64,000 nt of DNA from Tolypocladium sp. Sup5 PDA-1 (Eukaryota; Ascomycota; Sordariomycetes; Hypocreales; Ophiocordycipitaceae), in the NCBI GenBank assembly GCA_000750105.3, contig JPHH03000023.1:310001-374000 (forward strand). Reading direction: 5' to 3'. The notes beneath the pieces were generated by a model that did not search any database, was not told the DNA's origin, and saw only the letters and a program-made list of their open reading frames with translations. Positions 11,603 through 23,297 of this stretch are shown one piece after another (positions within the stretch are counted from its first letter, which is position 1; every line of letters starts with the position of its first letter). The position numbers were made by a program, and so were the translations under genes.

Positions 11603-13217
11603 CTACAAATCCCCCTTGCTCCCTTGCCCAGAAATACCAACTCCGTCGATGGAGCCGGGCGTGTCAGACCCAGAGTCTTCCATAATAATGGGACCCTTGA
11701 AGTTCTTGCGAGCGTGTACAAAGTACCAAATGGCGCTGATGGCTGCAAATCCGGCAAAAACCACACTCGCATAGTTCATGGATGAGGGGGTAACTGGCAA
11801 AGAGACGGGCATGCAGAAAATAACAACGGCAAGGCAGATCCAAATAACACTTATCCAGTTGGCGATGTAGCCAAGCTTGCCGAGACGGAATGGCGAGCGC
11901 TGCACGGCCTTGCGTCCACGCACCAGGCTAACGATGATGGGAACGCAGTACGACGTAGAGAGGCAGATGGTAGCCACGCCGGTGAAGGAGTTGAATGCAG
12001 CGGACGAGCCAAAGTAGATGCAACCGAGAAGGCAGTCTACCACGGTGGAGAGAATGATTGCCCACAGGGGAACATCGAGACTCTTGTTCACCTTCTTCCA
12101 GAGCTTATGCCCTGGAATGGCCCCATCGCGAGCAAAGGCATAGGTGCATCGAGAAGCGGCCGTAAGTGCGCCGACGCCAGCGAAGAAGAGAATGCCGAGA
12201 ATCAAGAGGAGGAGGCAGAGGCCGCCGGCCTTGGACCCGGTCACTGTTTTGAACAAGAGGCCGATTGGCTGACTGCTGGCGAGAAGCATTGTGACGTCTG
12301 GCAAGACGAAAAGAATCGGGACGAGGTAGATGACACCCGTGATGCCAGCCGCGGCGACGGACAAGACCATTGCTTTCGGGACCTCGCGTTCCGGGTTCTG
12401 GACCTCTTCGCACATTGCAGCCACCATGCCGTATCCCGTAAGAGTGTATGCGGCTAGAAAACAGGAGTCAGTACGCTGTCATCGAGGCACGGATGGCACA
12501 TGGACATGATGGATTGCTCGTACCTTGAAGAAGCCCAACAAAGAAGGACCATGGGCCGGGCCATCCGCTAGCCGATGCATCAAAGTGCGTAAACACGTAC
12601 TCGGCGGAGTGCTTGTTGTCCGATTTTGCCAAGAGGGTAACCAGAATAATAATCACACTCGCCGCTGTCCAGTAAATACAGACTTTGTTGAGCTGATCCA
12701 GATACCGGGAGCCGAAGGCGTTGACCAGGGCGCAGACCAGCATAACTGCCCAGAAGCAGAGGACCGTCTGCCATTGGTTGGGCGTAAAGTCCTCGTTGAA
12801 GATGGTGATTGCGCTCAGGATTAGCTGGGCGCCGGAGAAATTGATCGAGAGCGTAACGGTCCAGTTGCCGACCAAGGTCATCCACCCGTCAATGAAGCTG
12901 ACGACTGGAGCGTATTTGGGCGTGCAGAGAATCGCGGACCAGTAGTACACGCCTCCAGCGGTAGGGAAAACGGCGCAGATTTCAGCGAGAGAAGCCGCGA
13001 TGCAGAGAGAGATCAGCGAGACAGCAACCCAGCCCCAGATAATGCTGACTGCTTGGCCGTTGGTCAAGGTAATGTACATGGTGGTTGAAAGTCCAAAGGG
13101 CACGGCCATGATCGCAAAGGACATGCCGAGAATGCTCATCATGCTGAGGGTTTTTGGGAGCTCGCTGGCATAGCCAAAGTTTCGCGAGGCCCGCGATGGG
13201 TTGACTTCCGGATCCAT
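11603..13217 (-). CDS. APC-family amino acid / GABA / choline-type permease
   Basis: Exons 12524-13217 and 11603-12453 encode 514 residues with about 12 membrane helices. The N-terminal ASRNFGYASELPKTLSMMSI and the FGLSTTMYITLTNGQ block are typical of the fungal UGA4/HNM1-like branch of the APC superfamily. Other family marks are EICAVFPTAGGVYYW, the GYGMVAAMCEEVQNPEREVP segment and a RCTYAFARDGAIPG loop. The intron at 12454-12523 is supported by frame restoration across LLQ-AAYTLTGYGM. The protein would import GABA, choline or another amino compound across the plasma membrane. The choice cannot be made from sequence. Its position beside the second regulator suits a nitrogen-uptake role. Confidence 0.9.
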
Positions 13218-16200
13218 GGTTGGCGAGGGCGGGCGATGCGGACTGGGAAAGTAAGGGTTGGTTCTTGAAAGGAGTGGTTATGGATACAGGAGGTTCCGCC
13301 AGGTCTCTCAATGCCCGTCTGGTGGAAGCGGCACGAAGTTGACAACGGGAGACGTAGATATAAGATGGAAACTCGAGTGCCGGAGACCCAGTTGCAGGGG
13401 GATCAGGCATCGCCTCCCTGAGATAAAGGCTGGGGAGTTCAAGCGTGTTCGGTGGCTTATCACATCCTGGTTGGAGGAGGGAACGCCTTGCCTGTGACTA
13501 GCAAGGTGTAACACTACGTAGTCGAGGCACGCGCACTACGTGTCGTGGCTTATCCTGGCATACGCGCGCATCTGGGGAAAACCTGGGGAAACAGGGGATC
13601 CGTGATATGGAGGTGACCCAGCCGTGGCCGTCCGTCCAGCGCCACTGCAATCATTGATAACATGAACCAACTGAATGCCTTGCCGCGGTGACAGAAGCTC
13701 CCATCGCGGTCCGAACTAACCGTAATATTGGCATGTCTCCGGAAGGGCAGCTGTTTAGGCCATGGGCTGAAGGCGCTATCAGCGAGGCGGAGGGACGATC
13801 AAGATATGAGGACGTCAGACCGATCCGTGTCTTGATTCCGGTTTCTGTGGGGAGGCATCGCGGACCGCGCTGGTCCCTGCGTCTTGCCAGCCAGTCATAT
13901 GCGGAACCGCGCTGTCGCTTGTGGCTGGGTCCACAACACCATCCACCACCGAAACGTTCCAGGCCTCCTTTGCCGCGCTGAGGTCTCGCGCCGCTGCGCC
14001 CTCTAGTCGTTATCACTGCCTCGAAGTCTGTACATGTACGTACGAGTATCGCGGTTCAGGAGGCAGATTGGCGGACTTCAAGGGAGCTTGGTATCAGATA
14101 GCACAATCAGCTGCCATGAAGATGGGGACTTGTCGGAGCGCAGCAACGGTTGTGGCGTTGGTCGCGGCTTCTGACACCAAGATGGACGGAGGCAAGGGAG
14201 GATAGCGGAAGCCCATGCGCCTGAAAACCGCGTTTCGCGAAATGAGAAAGGGAAATTCCGGCGTGAAAGGGGCCATCTTTCAACCAGGGCGATCGCAAGA
14301 CTTTCCTCGCCAGTGAGCCCCTGGACGCATTAAACTCGGCCAAGAGACGTGCGGCAGAACCAGTGGGAGTGCCAATCGAAAACATGGCCGGTATCTTGGC
14401 TTCGACAGTGGCCTTCTCAACTTTTCGGTCTGTATCGAGTGCAGTGATTGCTGCGGGTTCGGAGAGTTCAACGTTCGACATGGAGCCCCCATCGATACCA
14501 CGAGCCGCGCCAGTAGGCGAAACGAACCGACTGAGAAGCGGGAATATTAGGGAAACGCGATAGACCCCATATCTTTGGGCTTTGAACATATCGACAATCC
14601 GTTTCAGACCACAAGCTATGGCTATCGAGCGCAGACTGGCGATGTTGCCAAGAGACAAATGTTGCTGTCTAGCAGCAGAAGTAGCTGTTAAGGAGAGCAA
14701 TTCGTTATAGTTGTTATACTAGGGAACCTTTCACTGCCCGAACAATGCGAACTCGTTTCGTTGCAACCCCGGTCCACAAGGTCGATGACAGGGCAAATTT
14801 CAGCCTTTCCCCCGGTTGATTATTGTTGGAATCGTCGCTCAGCAGTCGGTGTCGCAGCTAGCAACTAGATCGTGTATTATATTTGCGGACCGACCTGGTC
14901 AGCTGAGTGCTCTTGAGAACTTCTTGGCCAACTTGGGAACCTATTCAATGGCTGCTAACGGGCCCGGGCTCTCTATTTGTGTTCAAGGAGACACCAAGGC
15001 ATCGGATTGTCACAAAGTGTGCGACGACGCATGGACACCGCCAGTACTCTTGGGACTGCGGGATAACATTAGCCTGGCATCAAGAACACTATGAGTCAAG
15101 GAAATCTGCCAGGAACTTGGCGACGCCGTCCCTCATATTATGCCAAGTCGGACACCGCCTTGACGCAATACGCACGACAGCATGTGACCAGAGCCGGTGC
15201 GAAGGTTTCGGGGTCGATTATGCAAACACGTTAGCCAATGAAGAAACAGTTGACTGACCCATATGGCCACGGGTGTCTCCATGGAACTTCAATCCATCCG
15301 TATAGTGGGTTGTCACTTACCTCCCCCCCCCCACAGATCAAGATCTTGGGGAATCTCCATCTACCCAATGACCGAGGTCTAGGCCCATCAGCTAAGCCCT
15401 TAGCACCAAATTGCCGAGTATCAGCTCCAGGCCCTCAGTCTTTGGCCGATCATAGCAGCACCTCTCGTCTCTTGGCTGGCTAACTCTTGGTGTTCAACAG
15501 CCTGCCTCCATGAGTTTCTAGGCCACGGCTTCGCCGTCCTTGGCAGCTTGGACAGCTGTCGCCCAGCTACGTAATTGGATGTCAATGCTCACCTTAATAA
15601 ATGGGGCGCCCAAGGACGGTGGTCTGCGCCACGCAGCCATCTTGTGGGGGTGGAGAAGTCGACGCTGGCTGCTTCGGAGAATAAGAACATGTCAACGCTC
15701 TAATACAGACTACCGACTAGCCCATTAAATGTTCTAGAAGATCCATCATATTGCAGCATCCCTCCGGTTCATCCTGGTGTCGGCTCTCGCGGCCATGTTA
15801 TAGTTTGTGTTCGCCCTTCTAAGCAAACCAGACACTACAAGCTTAGACTCTGGTTCATGGGCTAACACGACCACTTCAAGAGTGAAGCGGCCGGACCCCA
15901 GCACTCCCCGCACTCCTAGGCGCGGGAGCTTCGTGGAGTTGCGACTCGCGAGCGCAGGGAGCTTCATGCGGCCTGCGGCCAAGACCACAACTAGGTTCAG
16001 AGCGAAGTCTTGTATTCCAATGGGCAAGGAAACGAACTGGCGATCAATCCACGACCCGCGCGAGCCCGTATCTTGTGGCCCTTTGCGGCACGCTACATTG
16101 TTAGTCCATCTTGGCAAACAAAAGGCATCTTCACCGTGCTACCAAGACCTTCGTATTGGAAGCATCCCTATGGACCAACTTGCTGACCCTCGTGTTAGCA

Positions 16201-16544
16201 GGGAATAGCTGGGACTTAGGTCACCGAGTCAGTCTCTGCTTGGCCTCGCCAAGAGAGCTCCATCGCGGAGGCGTTATGCTTGGAATGGCATCTGGGCACT
16301 GCGCATCCTTGATTCTGCCATGGAATCATGCATGATGGACGGAGGATGCCGTCTGCGTCTCCCCGAGGCGAGAGCCGTCGTGGCCGCCGAGAGCCAGACA
16401 GAGGCATCCCGGATTGTTTAAATCAGCCGCTTGCGCCCCTGAACGTCTGCGCCAGATCTACTCGCCTGACTTCCCCAGCCCTACTCCGAGCTTCATCTTC
16501 TTCCATTACCCCAGAATTTCCTTTCTGCGGGACTGCTTCCCATC
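13218..16544. other. long gene-poor stretch with one doubtful ORF
   Basis: This 3.3-kb interval holds no gene I can support firmly. It contains the APC permease promoter at its left end, the doubtful ORF at 14107-14481 listed separately, a C10 run near 15325, and the SLC6 promoter at its right end. No repeat or transposon terminus was recognised. Confidence 0.4.
14107..14481 (-). CDS. doubtful hypothetical ORF
   Basis: An ATG at 14481 opens 124 codons beginning MSNVELSEPAAITALD. The first 65 residues have ordinary protein composition, while the C-terminal half becomes basic and low in complexity. No domain is recognised, and the frame is open further upstream. It could be the first exon of a decayed gene or chance. 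Confidence 0.18.
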   Translation of the reverse strand: MSNVELSEPAAITALDTDRKVEKATVEAKIPAMFSIGTPTGSAARLLAEFNASRGSLARKVLRSPWLKDGPFHAGISLSHFAKRGFQAHGLPLSSLASVHLGVRSRDQRHNRCCAPTSPHLHGS

Positions 16545-18660
16545 ATGATCAACTTCAAACGAGTCGTTAATTGGCTCGCCCCAGAGGCCGAAAAGGAGCA
16601 GGATGGGCGCGACAAGTGGCCCTCTCGGACTGCCTTTGTCCTCGCCGCGATGGTAAGACCCCGAGACTCACCTCTATCGCGCTTCCGTCTTCTGTTCATA
16701 CGTGGAGAGGTGAAATGCTGGCCGGTGTAGCTGACTTCTCTCCCTACGAACAGGGCGGCGCGGTCGGCCTCGGCAACCTCCTCCGATATCCCTCCGTCGT
16801 CTTCGCAAACAACGGCGTCCAGTGGTTCATCCCTTACCTCATCGCGCTCTTCTTCCTCGGCATCCCGGTCTTGATCCTCGAAATCTCCATCGGCCAGGCG
16901 TACCGCGGCGGCGCTGTCGTGGCGTTCAATGGCATGAACAGGTACACAAAGGGGGTCGGCCTCGCCGTCATCATGAACGGCTACGTCGTGTCGACGTACT
17001 ACGTCCCGATCCTGAGTTGGGTAATGCGCTACTTCCGGTCGTCCTTCCAGAGCCCTCTCCCGTGGACTGGTCGCGGCCAGGAGTTTTACATGCAGGACGT
17101 CATTGCCAATCCGGACCCAATTCCTGGCACCACCAGTGGCGGCGCTGTAACGGCGTACACGCAGTACCCAGGCATGGGCCTCATCGGTGAGACTGTCGGC
17201 TGGTGTGCGTTTGTGTGGTTTCTTGTCTGGCTCTGCATGTTTAAAGGGGTCGGCCTCACCGGTCGCGTGGTCTATGTCACCATGGGGCTCCCCGTAGTCA
17301 TGATTTTCATCCTGATCGGTCGGTCCCTCTCCCTGCCCAACGCAATCGATGGCGTACGGCTGTACTTTGCAGAGTGGCATGGCGACAAGCTTGCCAGCGG
17401 CGGCATCTGGCAGGCCGCGTGCGGACAGATCTTCTTCTCAATCGGCGTCGGCTTCGGATACTTTACGTCGTACGCCTCGTACAACAGCCGCTACTCCAAT
17501 GCAGTCCAGGATTCCCTCATCATCGCGCTCAGCAACTCCATGTACGAGGTCCTCGCAGGGTTTGCTGTCTTCGGCGTCATCGGCTTCCTGGGGTACCGGC
17601 CGGACGACGGCATCCAGCTGGGGACGTTCACCGTCGGGTTCCTCACCTACCCGCTTGCAATCGCGGAAATGCCTGGCGCCAATGTCTGGGCCGTCCTCTT
17701 CTTCCTCACCATCGCCCTGCTCGGTCTGAGCTCCGCCTTTGCCCTCGTGGAGTCGCTCGTCACCATGCTCTGCGACTCCAACCTGGGCCGACGCGTGCCC
17801 CGGAGCGCCATCTCGTCGGTCGTCATCCTTGTGTCCTTTCTCCTATCCCTCGTGTATTGCACCGAGTTTGGGTTCTACCTCTTGGACGCTGTCGACACGT
17901 GGATCAACAATCTCTCTCTCATCTTTGTCGTTTGGTGCGAGGGCATCGCCACGATGACGCTGTACCGGTACCGAGATGTATGCAAACAGGTCGGGGCAGT
18001 CTCCTACATTGTTTACAGTCTCGGCTACATCCTGTCCATGGTTCTCGGTGTCGCCGTTGCTCAGGCCGCCGGGGCTTCAGCCGGCGCAGGGACTGGCTTT
18101 GGCATATTCATCGTCGGCAACATTGTTGCCATTGTCCTGGCAAAGACGCCCGACTCGATTCCACCTAGATTTTGGGGTAAGAGTGCCTGGCTCAGCAAGT
18201 TTTGGTGGCTCTCTTTCTACTCGGTTCGTCCCCTTTACCTCTTCCTCTGGAACGATGCCCCAAACTAACTGTGCAACAGGCGAACCAGCTTCGTCGCGAC
18301 CTCAACTCAGTGGTAGCCACGGGAAAGAACTGGGGCATCCCCTACTTCTGGGGCCCCGTCATTCGGTTCATCTCGTGCCCGATTCTGGCCATCATCACGT
18401 CGTTTGCCTACCCGTCGTTTTACACGAAGCGCATGGACCCGCTTCACATATTCGCCTTCACTGTTGCGCACGTCACCATGATTATTATCGTCATTGGCTT
18501 CATTATCCCTCGGTCCCTCGACATATTCGTGCCCGCGGAGAAGCGGCATGACGGCAGCATGACCTACGCTCCACAAGTCACCATCCTGGGGGTGTCTGCG
18601 GGCGAAGAAGCAGCCGAGAGCGGAGAAGGTGAGCAAAGACTAAGCGAGCCCAAGGAGTAA
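16545..18660 (+). CDS. neurotransmitter:sodium symporter family transporter (SLC6/SNF-like)
   Basis: Exons 16545-16652, 16754-18223 and 18280-18660 encode 652 residues. After a short cytosolic N-terminus, WPSRTAFVLAAM joins across intron 1 to GGAVGLGNLLRYPSVVFANNG. This is the TM1 signature of the family (GxAVGLGN-W/L-RFP), which lines the Na+ and substrate sites. About twelve hydrophobic segments follow, with the IPVLILEISIGQ block at TM2 and SIGVGFGYFTSYASYN at TM6-7. Intron 2 uses a GTTCGT donor and a CTAAC branch. Splicing restores SFYSANQLRRD. The tail is hydrophilic and Glu-rich. Family knowledge predicts Na+- or H+-coupled uptake of amino acids or amines at the plasma membrane; the fungal substrate is unknown. 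The gene stands alone, downstream of a 3.3-kb gap. Confidence 0.9.
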
Positions 18661-18957
18661 GGGAGATGGCTGCGTCAAGTATTTGAAGCTATTCAGGAAG
18701 AGAGTCTACCGACCTATAAAACATGCGTGCTCGTGTTCAGCGTGCCCATTGCTTGGGAGGGCCCATCGTCAATGTTGAATGTATCTCAATACGACCAGCG
18801 GCCAATTGAAAACGCGTGACATATATACTCGAATTACCTGTTCCCTTCATGTTGAAAGCTTTTATAAGCGGAGAGGGGGGTCGGGCTTTGCCTGCTTCTC
18901 AAATCGTGTATCACTCAAGCCTTGCCCAAACAAACATACTCTTTGTGTGCGGTGTGC
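18661..18957. other. convergent intergenic region
   Basis: This lies between the 3' ends of the SLC6-like gene and the fasciclin gene. Nothing is seen beyond presumed terminators. Confidence 0.45.
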
Positions 18958-20347
18958 CTAAACATAGGGAGCCAGCCTCCTCTTCAGATCTTCAACCTCG
19001 ATGCCTTGGGTGTCGTCCGGCTTCTTGGGACCCTTGTGCTCGCATAGCGGGATCAGCACCCCGTCCACGACTTGGATGACGCCATTCTTTGCGGGTGCAT
19101 CCCGCACCGTGACGTGGGAATGGCCGTTGACTTCGATCGCGGAGACGGGCCCCCAACTAACAATCGCTACACGGACGCGGGCGTCGCCAAGAAGCGTGGG
19201 GAGGTTGTAGTGCGCCCTCTTCAGTCCCTCTGCTTCGGAGTCGTCTCCGCTGCCAGTCTTGTCGTAGTAGGCATCGCTGTACAGCGTCGCGTTGGGAGAG
19301 ATGTGGTACTTGAGCAGCGCGGTGAGGTACTTGCGCCCAGCCTCGGTGTTGAAGAGGAAGGCGTTGGCCTTGAGCCCAAGACTCTTAAAGGCGCCGTTGG
19401 TTGGTGCGAACACGGTGCTGCCGACCAATTTCACGTTGTGGATGTACTTGACAAAGTCCGTCTTCTCGTACGCCAGAAGAAGCGTCGAAAACTGGCTCGG
19501 GAAGAGCGAGATGAGCCGTCCGGCCACCGGCGGCGGGACCAGAATGTTGTTGACTGCGTGAATGAGGCCATTCGTGGCTTCCTAAGCACAGAGGGTGCAG
19601 TCAGTGAACAAGCTCGTGTTGACTATAGAAGATTGAAGATGGTATGTCACGTACAATGTTGGCAGCAACCACCTTGCTGTAGAAGTTGACGGACACGCCG
19701 CCGAGGCCGATGCTAGTCCGGAGACGCTGCGGCTCGCCGCCGAGGAACGTTTCGTTCAAGGCCGTCGGGATAGTGTGCGTGCTCAGGATGCGCCGAGCAG
19801 GGTACTCGCCCAGGCCGATGTGGTACTTGAGAACGGCCTCGACGAACTCCTTGCCGGGCTTGCCGTCGTCGCCGTCGGGGAGGTCCTTGAAGGCTTCATT
19901 GGTGGGGGCAAAGAGCGTGTAGTTGGCCTCGGTGCTGTTGAGCAGCTTGACGATGCTTGGATAGTCATCCACGATTTTGGCAAACTTGGTGGTGTGCTCG
20001 CTGCGTTGGATGAGCTCGTAAATGGTCAGGCGCGAGTGCTTCTCGTGGCCGCCTCCGTCCGTGACATGGGCGAGCTTGTCGGCGAGCTCATGGCGGGCAT
20101 CTTCAACGACCTCGAGGGCGTTGTCGATGGCTGCAGTGAGGCGGCCCACCGCATTTCCCAGCGAAGATGTCACTGCATCCTTGGATGGGATCCCGTTGCC
20201 CCAAAATGCATCGTCGTTGGAATCAATGTGGTCGGCATGGCGCGATCCGGACAAGGGCGCCTGCTGGTACAGGGTAGCCGGGAAGCCCGGGATGACGATG
20301 GCGCCGGCGAGCGCGGCGCCAGAGACGGCGGCGAGGGCAAACCGCAT
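18958..20347 (-). CDS. secreted protein with two fasciclin (FAS1) domains
   Basis: Exons 19655-20347 and 18958-19581 encode 438 residues. The N-terminus (MRFALAAVSGAALAGAIVIP) is a clear signal peptide. Two FAS1 domains follow, at roughly residues 110-245 and 245-415. Both carry the FAPTN motif (YTLFAPTNEAF and TVFAPTNGAF) and a KYHI segment. The first ends near the intron and the second ends in GVIQVVDGVLIPL. Such proteins sit in or on the fungal cell wall and mediate adhesion. No obvious GPI-anchor tail is present, because the C-terminus is charged (EVEDLKRRLAPYV). The protein may be secreted or wall-bound by other means. Confidence 0.9.
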
Positions 20348-21233
20348 TGTGACGGGGAGATCAACAAGAAGGTCTGACTTGGATGTCTATCAACGTGTAG
20401 TCAAGGCAGATGTACTCAGGCTTGGGCGTACTCAGGCTTGAAGCGATGCTTGTCAGGAAGTTGTACGAGCTGCGGGCCAGCCGTTGGTGTAAGTAAACGG
20501 GTGCGCCGCTGCCGAGTCACAGGACTCTCTACGGACTAGAGCACTGCCGAGTTGTTCGCTGGCGAGCCATCGGCTGACGTCAATACCTTTAAAGTTATGT
20601 TGGGACGCGCAATGCGCAGTTGAGTGCGCCTCCCAACCGCATGGAATCTAGAGGTCCGTGGCTGCGGGCTGCATCTCAGCGGCCGCCCGTTGGAGCGGAG
20701 CAAACGGCGAAGCAATCACGCCTTGTGGCGCATCAAAACAGGGTTAAGCCACCCACAGATCGTGGCGGATGCGCAGTTGGCTGCCCGCTGTGCAGCCGCC
20801 AGAGTTGACGGGCTGACGGCATGGTGTAAGTTATGTAAGTCGAGCAAGCCCAGCAATACCCCGCCCACGTTTCTTCTGTTTCCGGAGGAATCATCGATCC
20901 AGCCCGTCGGCATCTGCATCTGCATCCGCATCCGCGTCCGTGTGTACGTCGTTGCGTCCCCCCAGCGTCCCAGCGTCCCCAGCGCCCTCTCCGTGCGTCG
21001 AGCCTGTCCCGTCCGTCGCGATCCGGCCCCAGCAGCCCCAGCAAATCGCGTCCCGGAGCGCCCGCCGGAGTCCGAGAGTTTGCGACGAGACGACGCCGAG
21101 ACGCGAGCCCGAAGCGGCCGAGACGGACGGCAGGCCTCTCGCCTTGTTGCCGCGCGTCGCCCAGACCGACGCAGAGCAACGTCTCGTTTCGTCTCCGTTT
21201 ATTACGCTGTGGTAGAGAAACGCTCCCTCCCAG
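20348..21233. promoter_or_regulatory. divergent promoter region, fasciclin gene / DUF7053 gene
   Basis: This 886-bp stretch separates two divergent start codons. The part from about 20880 to 21230 is GC-rich and pyrimidine-rich on the plus strand, as expected for the 5' UTR of the plus-strand gene. Open frames here are low-complexity Arg/Pro/Ser translations, so I annotate none. Confidence 0.45.
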
Positions 21234-22397
21234 ATGCTACGCAAAAAGGAGGCGTTCACGGTCGTGACGCCCATCCCCAGCTTCATCCCGCGCCAGCTCG
21301 CCCTCGACATCCTCCACTCCCACAGCGAGGTCATCACGCTCAACCCCCTCGTCCTCGAGCACCGGCCCATCCCGGCCCCGCGCACCGCCGCCGCCGACGA
21401 GTTCTACAGCACCTGGTACGAGATCGTCGAGCGCATCCAGTATGTCCCCGGCATGGGCAGGGCCGGCTCCGGCAGGATCACCTTCAACGGCTGCTTCCAC
21501 GACATGCCCTGGGGCCTGCAGACGCACATCTACGCCCCCATGAACATCGACCTGCGCAACCGCTACCGCATCGCCGGCAACCAGGCGGGCATCGAGCCGC
21601 CCGAGCACCGCGAGATCGGCCTCGAGGCCCTGGGCGCCCCCGGCGACGGCCTGTACCTGCGCGAGGACATTGAGATCAAGTGCAACATCGCCATGGTCAG
21701 CTTCGTCAAGAACCAGCTCAAGACGGCCAGCAAGGAGATGGTCCAGCGCATCATCAAAAAGGCCGAGCTGCTCGACGCCGGCGTCCTGCAGGGCATGATG
21801 GAGGACGGGATGCTCAAGACGGTCAACCCCAACGACCGGTCCAAGGTGTCCGTCGAGAGGGCCAACACCGGCCTCATCCCCAGCCCAGGCCTTCCACAGG
21901 ATGGATACGGTGCTGGACCTGCGAGCCCTCGGGTGGTTTCGCAACATTACCGGGACTCGTTGCCGTCGCCGCCCCTGACGAATGTTCACCCGGATGCAAC
22001 TCCTGCCCAGGTATACCAGTCGCAGGGTCAGTACCAGCATCACCATGGCCAGTACGCGCCGCCTGCGATTCCACCCAAGGAGGAATCCGCGCCCATCGAG
22101 CTGCCAGGAGACCTTCAGCACTATCCGCGCCCGCAGTCCCAAGGGCTGCAGCCTCCGCGGCCCACATCCGGTACCCAGTCGTATAGGTATCGCGATTCCA
22201 CATCGTCGTCGGACCCCCGGTGGTCTCAGGCTCAGCTAAGCCCGTCCCTGCCCGATACACACCGAACCAGCGTCAGTTCCATGGCCAGCAGCGGTCACGG
22301 CCACCCGTCTCCCATCTACCAACGGCAAGGCTTCGCGACCGAACTGTCGGCGCACGACGAGACCGCAGAGGAGTACGGACGTCGGGCAGCAAGGTGA
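21234..22397 (+). CDS. DUF7053 domain protein
   Basis: This is a single-exon gene for 387 residues. Residues 1-180 match a conserved fungal block that I recognise as DUF7053 (MLRKKEAFTVVTPIPSFIPR, NGCFHDMPWGLQTHIYAP, LYLREDIEIKCN, KEMVQRIIKKAELLDAG). The order of beta-rich segments followed by a helix recalls START-like lipid-binding folds, but that is inference. Residues 200-387 are a disordered Pro/Gln/Ser/His-rich tail. The start lies just after a GC-rich leader, and no earlier in-frame ATG adds conserved sequence. The cellular role is unknown. Confidence 0.88.
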   Translation: MLRKKEAFTVVTPIPSFIPRQLALDILHSHSEVITLNPLVLEHRPIPAPRTAAADEFYSTWYEIVERIQYVPGMGRAGSGRITFNGCFHDMPWGLQTHIYAPMNIDLRNRYRIAGNQAGIEPPEHREIGLEALGAPGDGLYLREDIEIKCNIAMVSFVKNQLKTASKEMVQRIIKKAELLDAGVLQGMMEDGMLKTVNPNDRSKVSVERANTGLIPSPGLPQDGYGAGPASPRVVSQHYRDSLPSPPLTNVHPDATPAQVYQSQGQYQHHHGQYAPPAIPPKEESAPIELPGDLQHYPRPQSQGLQPPRPTSGTQSYRYRDSTSSSDPRWSQAQLSPSLPDTHRTSVSSMASSGHGHPSPIYQRQGFATELSAHDETAEEYGRRAAR

Positions 22398-22735
22398 GGA
22401 GTCTTGGCTTTGGTTGTGGGTTTTCTGCGCTACGGCGAGTGGGAATGTCGGATTCGGAGATGTATTCGGCGCGAAAAGGTTGCCCCTGGAGGGCGAGGAC
22501 GGGTTCGGTAATGGGGCCTCTTGCTTGTTCTGGTGTGTTGGATCTGTTTTTGGAAGGTAGTGATATCCTGTCGCGGGTGGCTTCACGGGCGCGTTTACTT
22601 GTCAGCATTATGGGAATGATGTATTGGGTGCTCTCTTTGCTCTGTATGTGTAGCTACGACGGGATCATGGTGTCGGCCTGGTCGCTTGTTTGAGCGGATT
22701 TGCCACCTCAAGTGCTTTTGAACAAGAGCCCGAGA
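22398..22735. other. convergent intergenic region
   Basis: This is the 3' flank of the DUF7053 gene, running to the 3' end of the FAD-monooxygenase relic. No gene is seen. Confidence 0.4.
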
Positions 22736-23297
22736 TCAAAAAGACATTATTCCATGTGCCTCATGCAGAACCGTCAGCCTTCTTGGTAGTTTAACAGACT
22801 GAAGTGTGCGTTCCATGGCCAGTCCTCGGTTTCCTTCTTCGACCTGCAAGTCCAGTCAGCAGCATTCCAGAGAACATGACCGTCATGTACAGAGGTTGTT
22901 AATGAAAAGGCACCTACGTTTCCTTGCTGCGGGATATCCATTTTGTCGCGTAATGGCGCACTGCGCGCCAATACCACGTACTCCCCATGCTCACCTTGGC
23001 TGTCAATTTGGCCGTCGACGCCATCCTGACCGACATGGAGTGACATTCGAACCCGGCCTGATCAATGGCGCCTTGCAGGCCCAGCTGGTAGAGGGGATAG
23101 AGGCCATTGGCGAAGAGGCCCACCGTTGCGCCGGCTCGATGGCTGTGGCTTTCGAGCTGTGGGCTGGCGGCTTGATCGAAGAGAACTGGTCGGAACTTGG
23201 ATCTCAGGGTAGGGTTGGAGAGCAGCTGCAGAGCAAAGGTAGGACCGGCTATGCCCGCTCCAATGATGCCGACGGTCTTTGGCACGACGGAAGCCAT
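22736..23297 (-). pseudogene. truncated FAD-dependent monooxygenase relic
   Basis: An ATG at 23297 opens a good N-terminal Rossmann region: TVGIIGAGIAGPTFALQLL with the GxGxxG dinucleotide-binding motif at about residues 10-20. HRAGATVGLFANGLYPL follows, typical of fungal PHBH-like hydroxylases. After about residue 90 the reading becomes ambiguous. Either a frameshift or an intron starting GTGAGC at about 22999 is needed, and a second GTAGGT...TTGCAG intron is visible near 22920-22848. The longest assembly stops at 22736 after only about 120-150 residues, against roughly 400-450 in the family. The substrate-binding middle and the second FAD motif (GD) are missing. I read it as a 3'-truncated copy, though a short expressed protein cannot be excluded. 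Confidence 0.65.

Noticed and set aside
15320..15336. C10 run as a possible functional G-quadruplex or repeat
   Set aside because: A single homopolymer without further G/C tracts nearby; no support.
21237..22142. Long minus-strand ORF (301 codons) opposite the DUF7053 gene
   Set aside because: It is a GC-driven antisense frame of Val/Gly/Leu/Asp-rich sequence without any family feature; the plus strand has a clear conserved protein.
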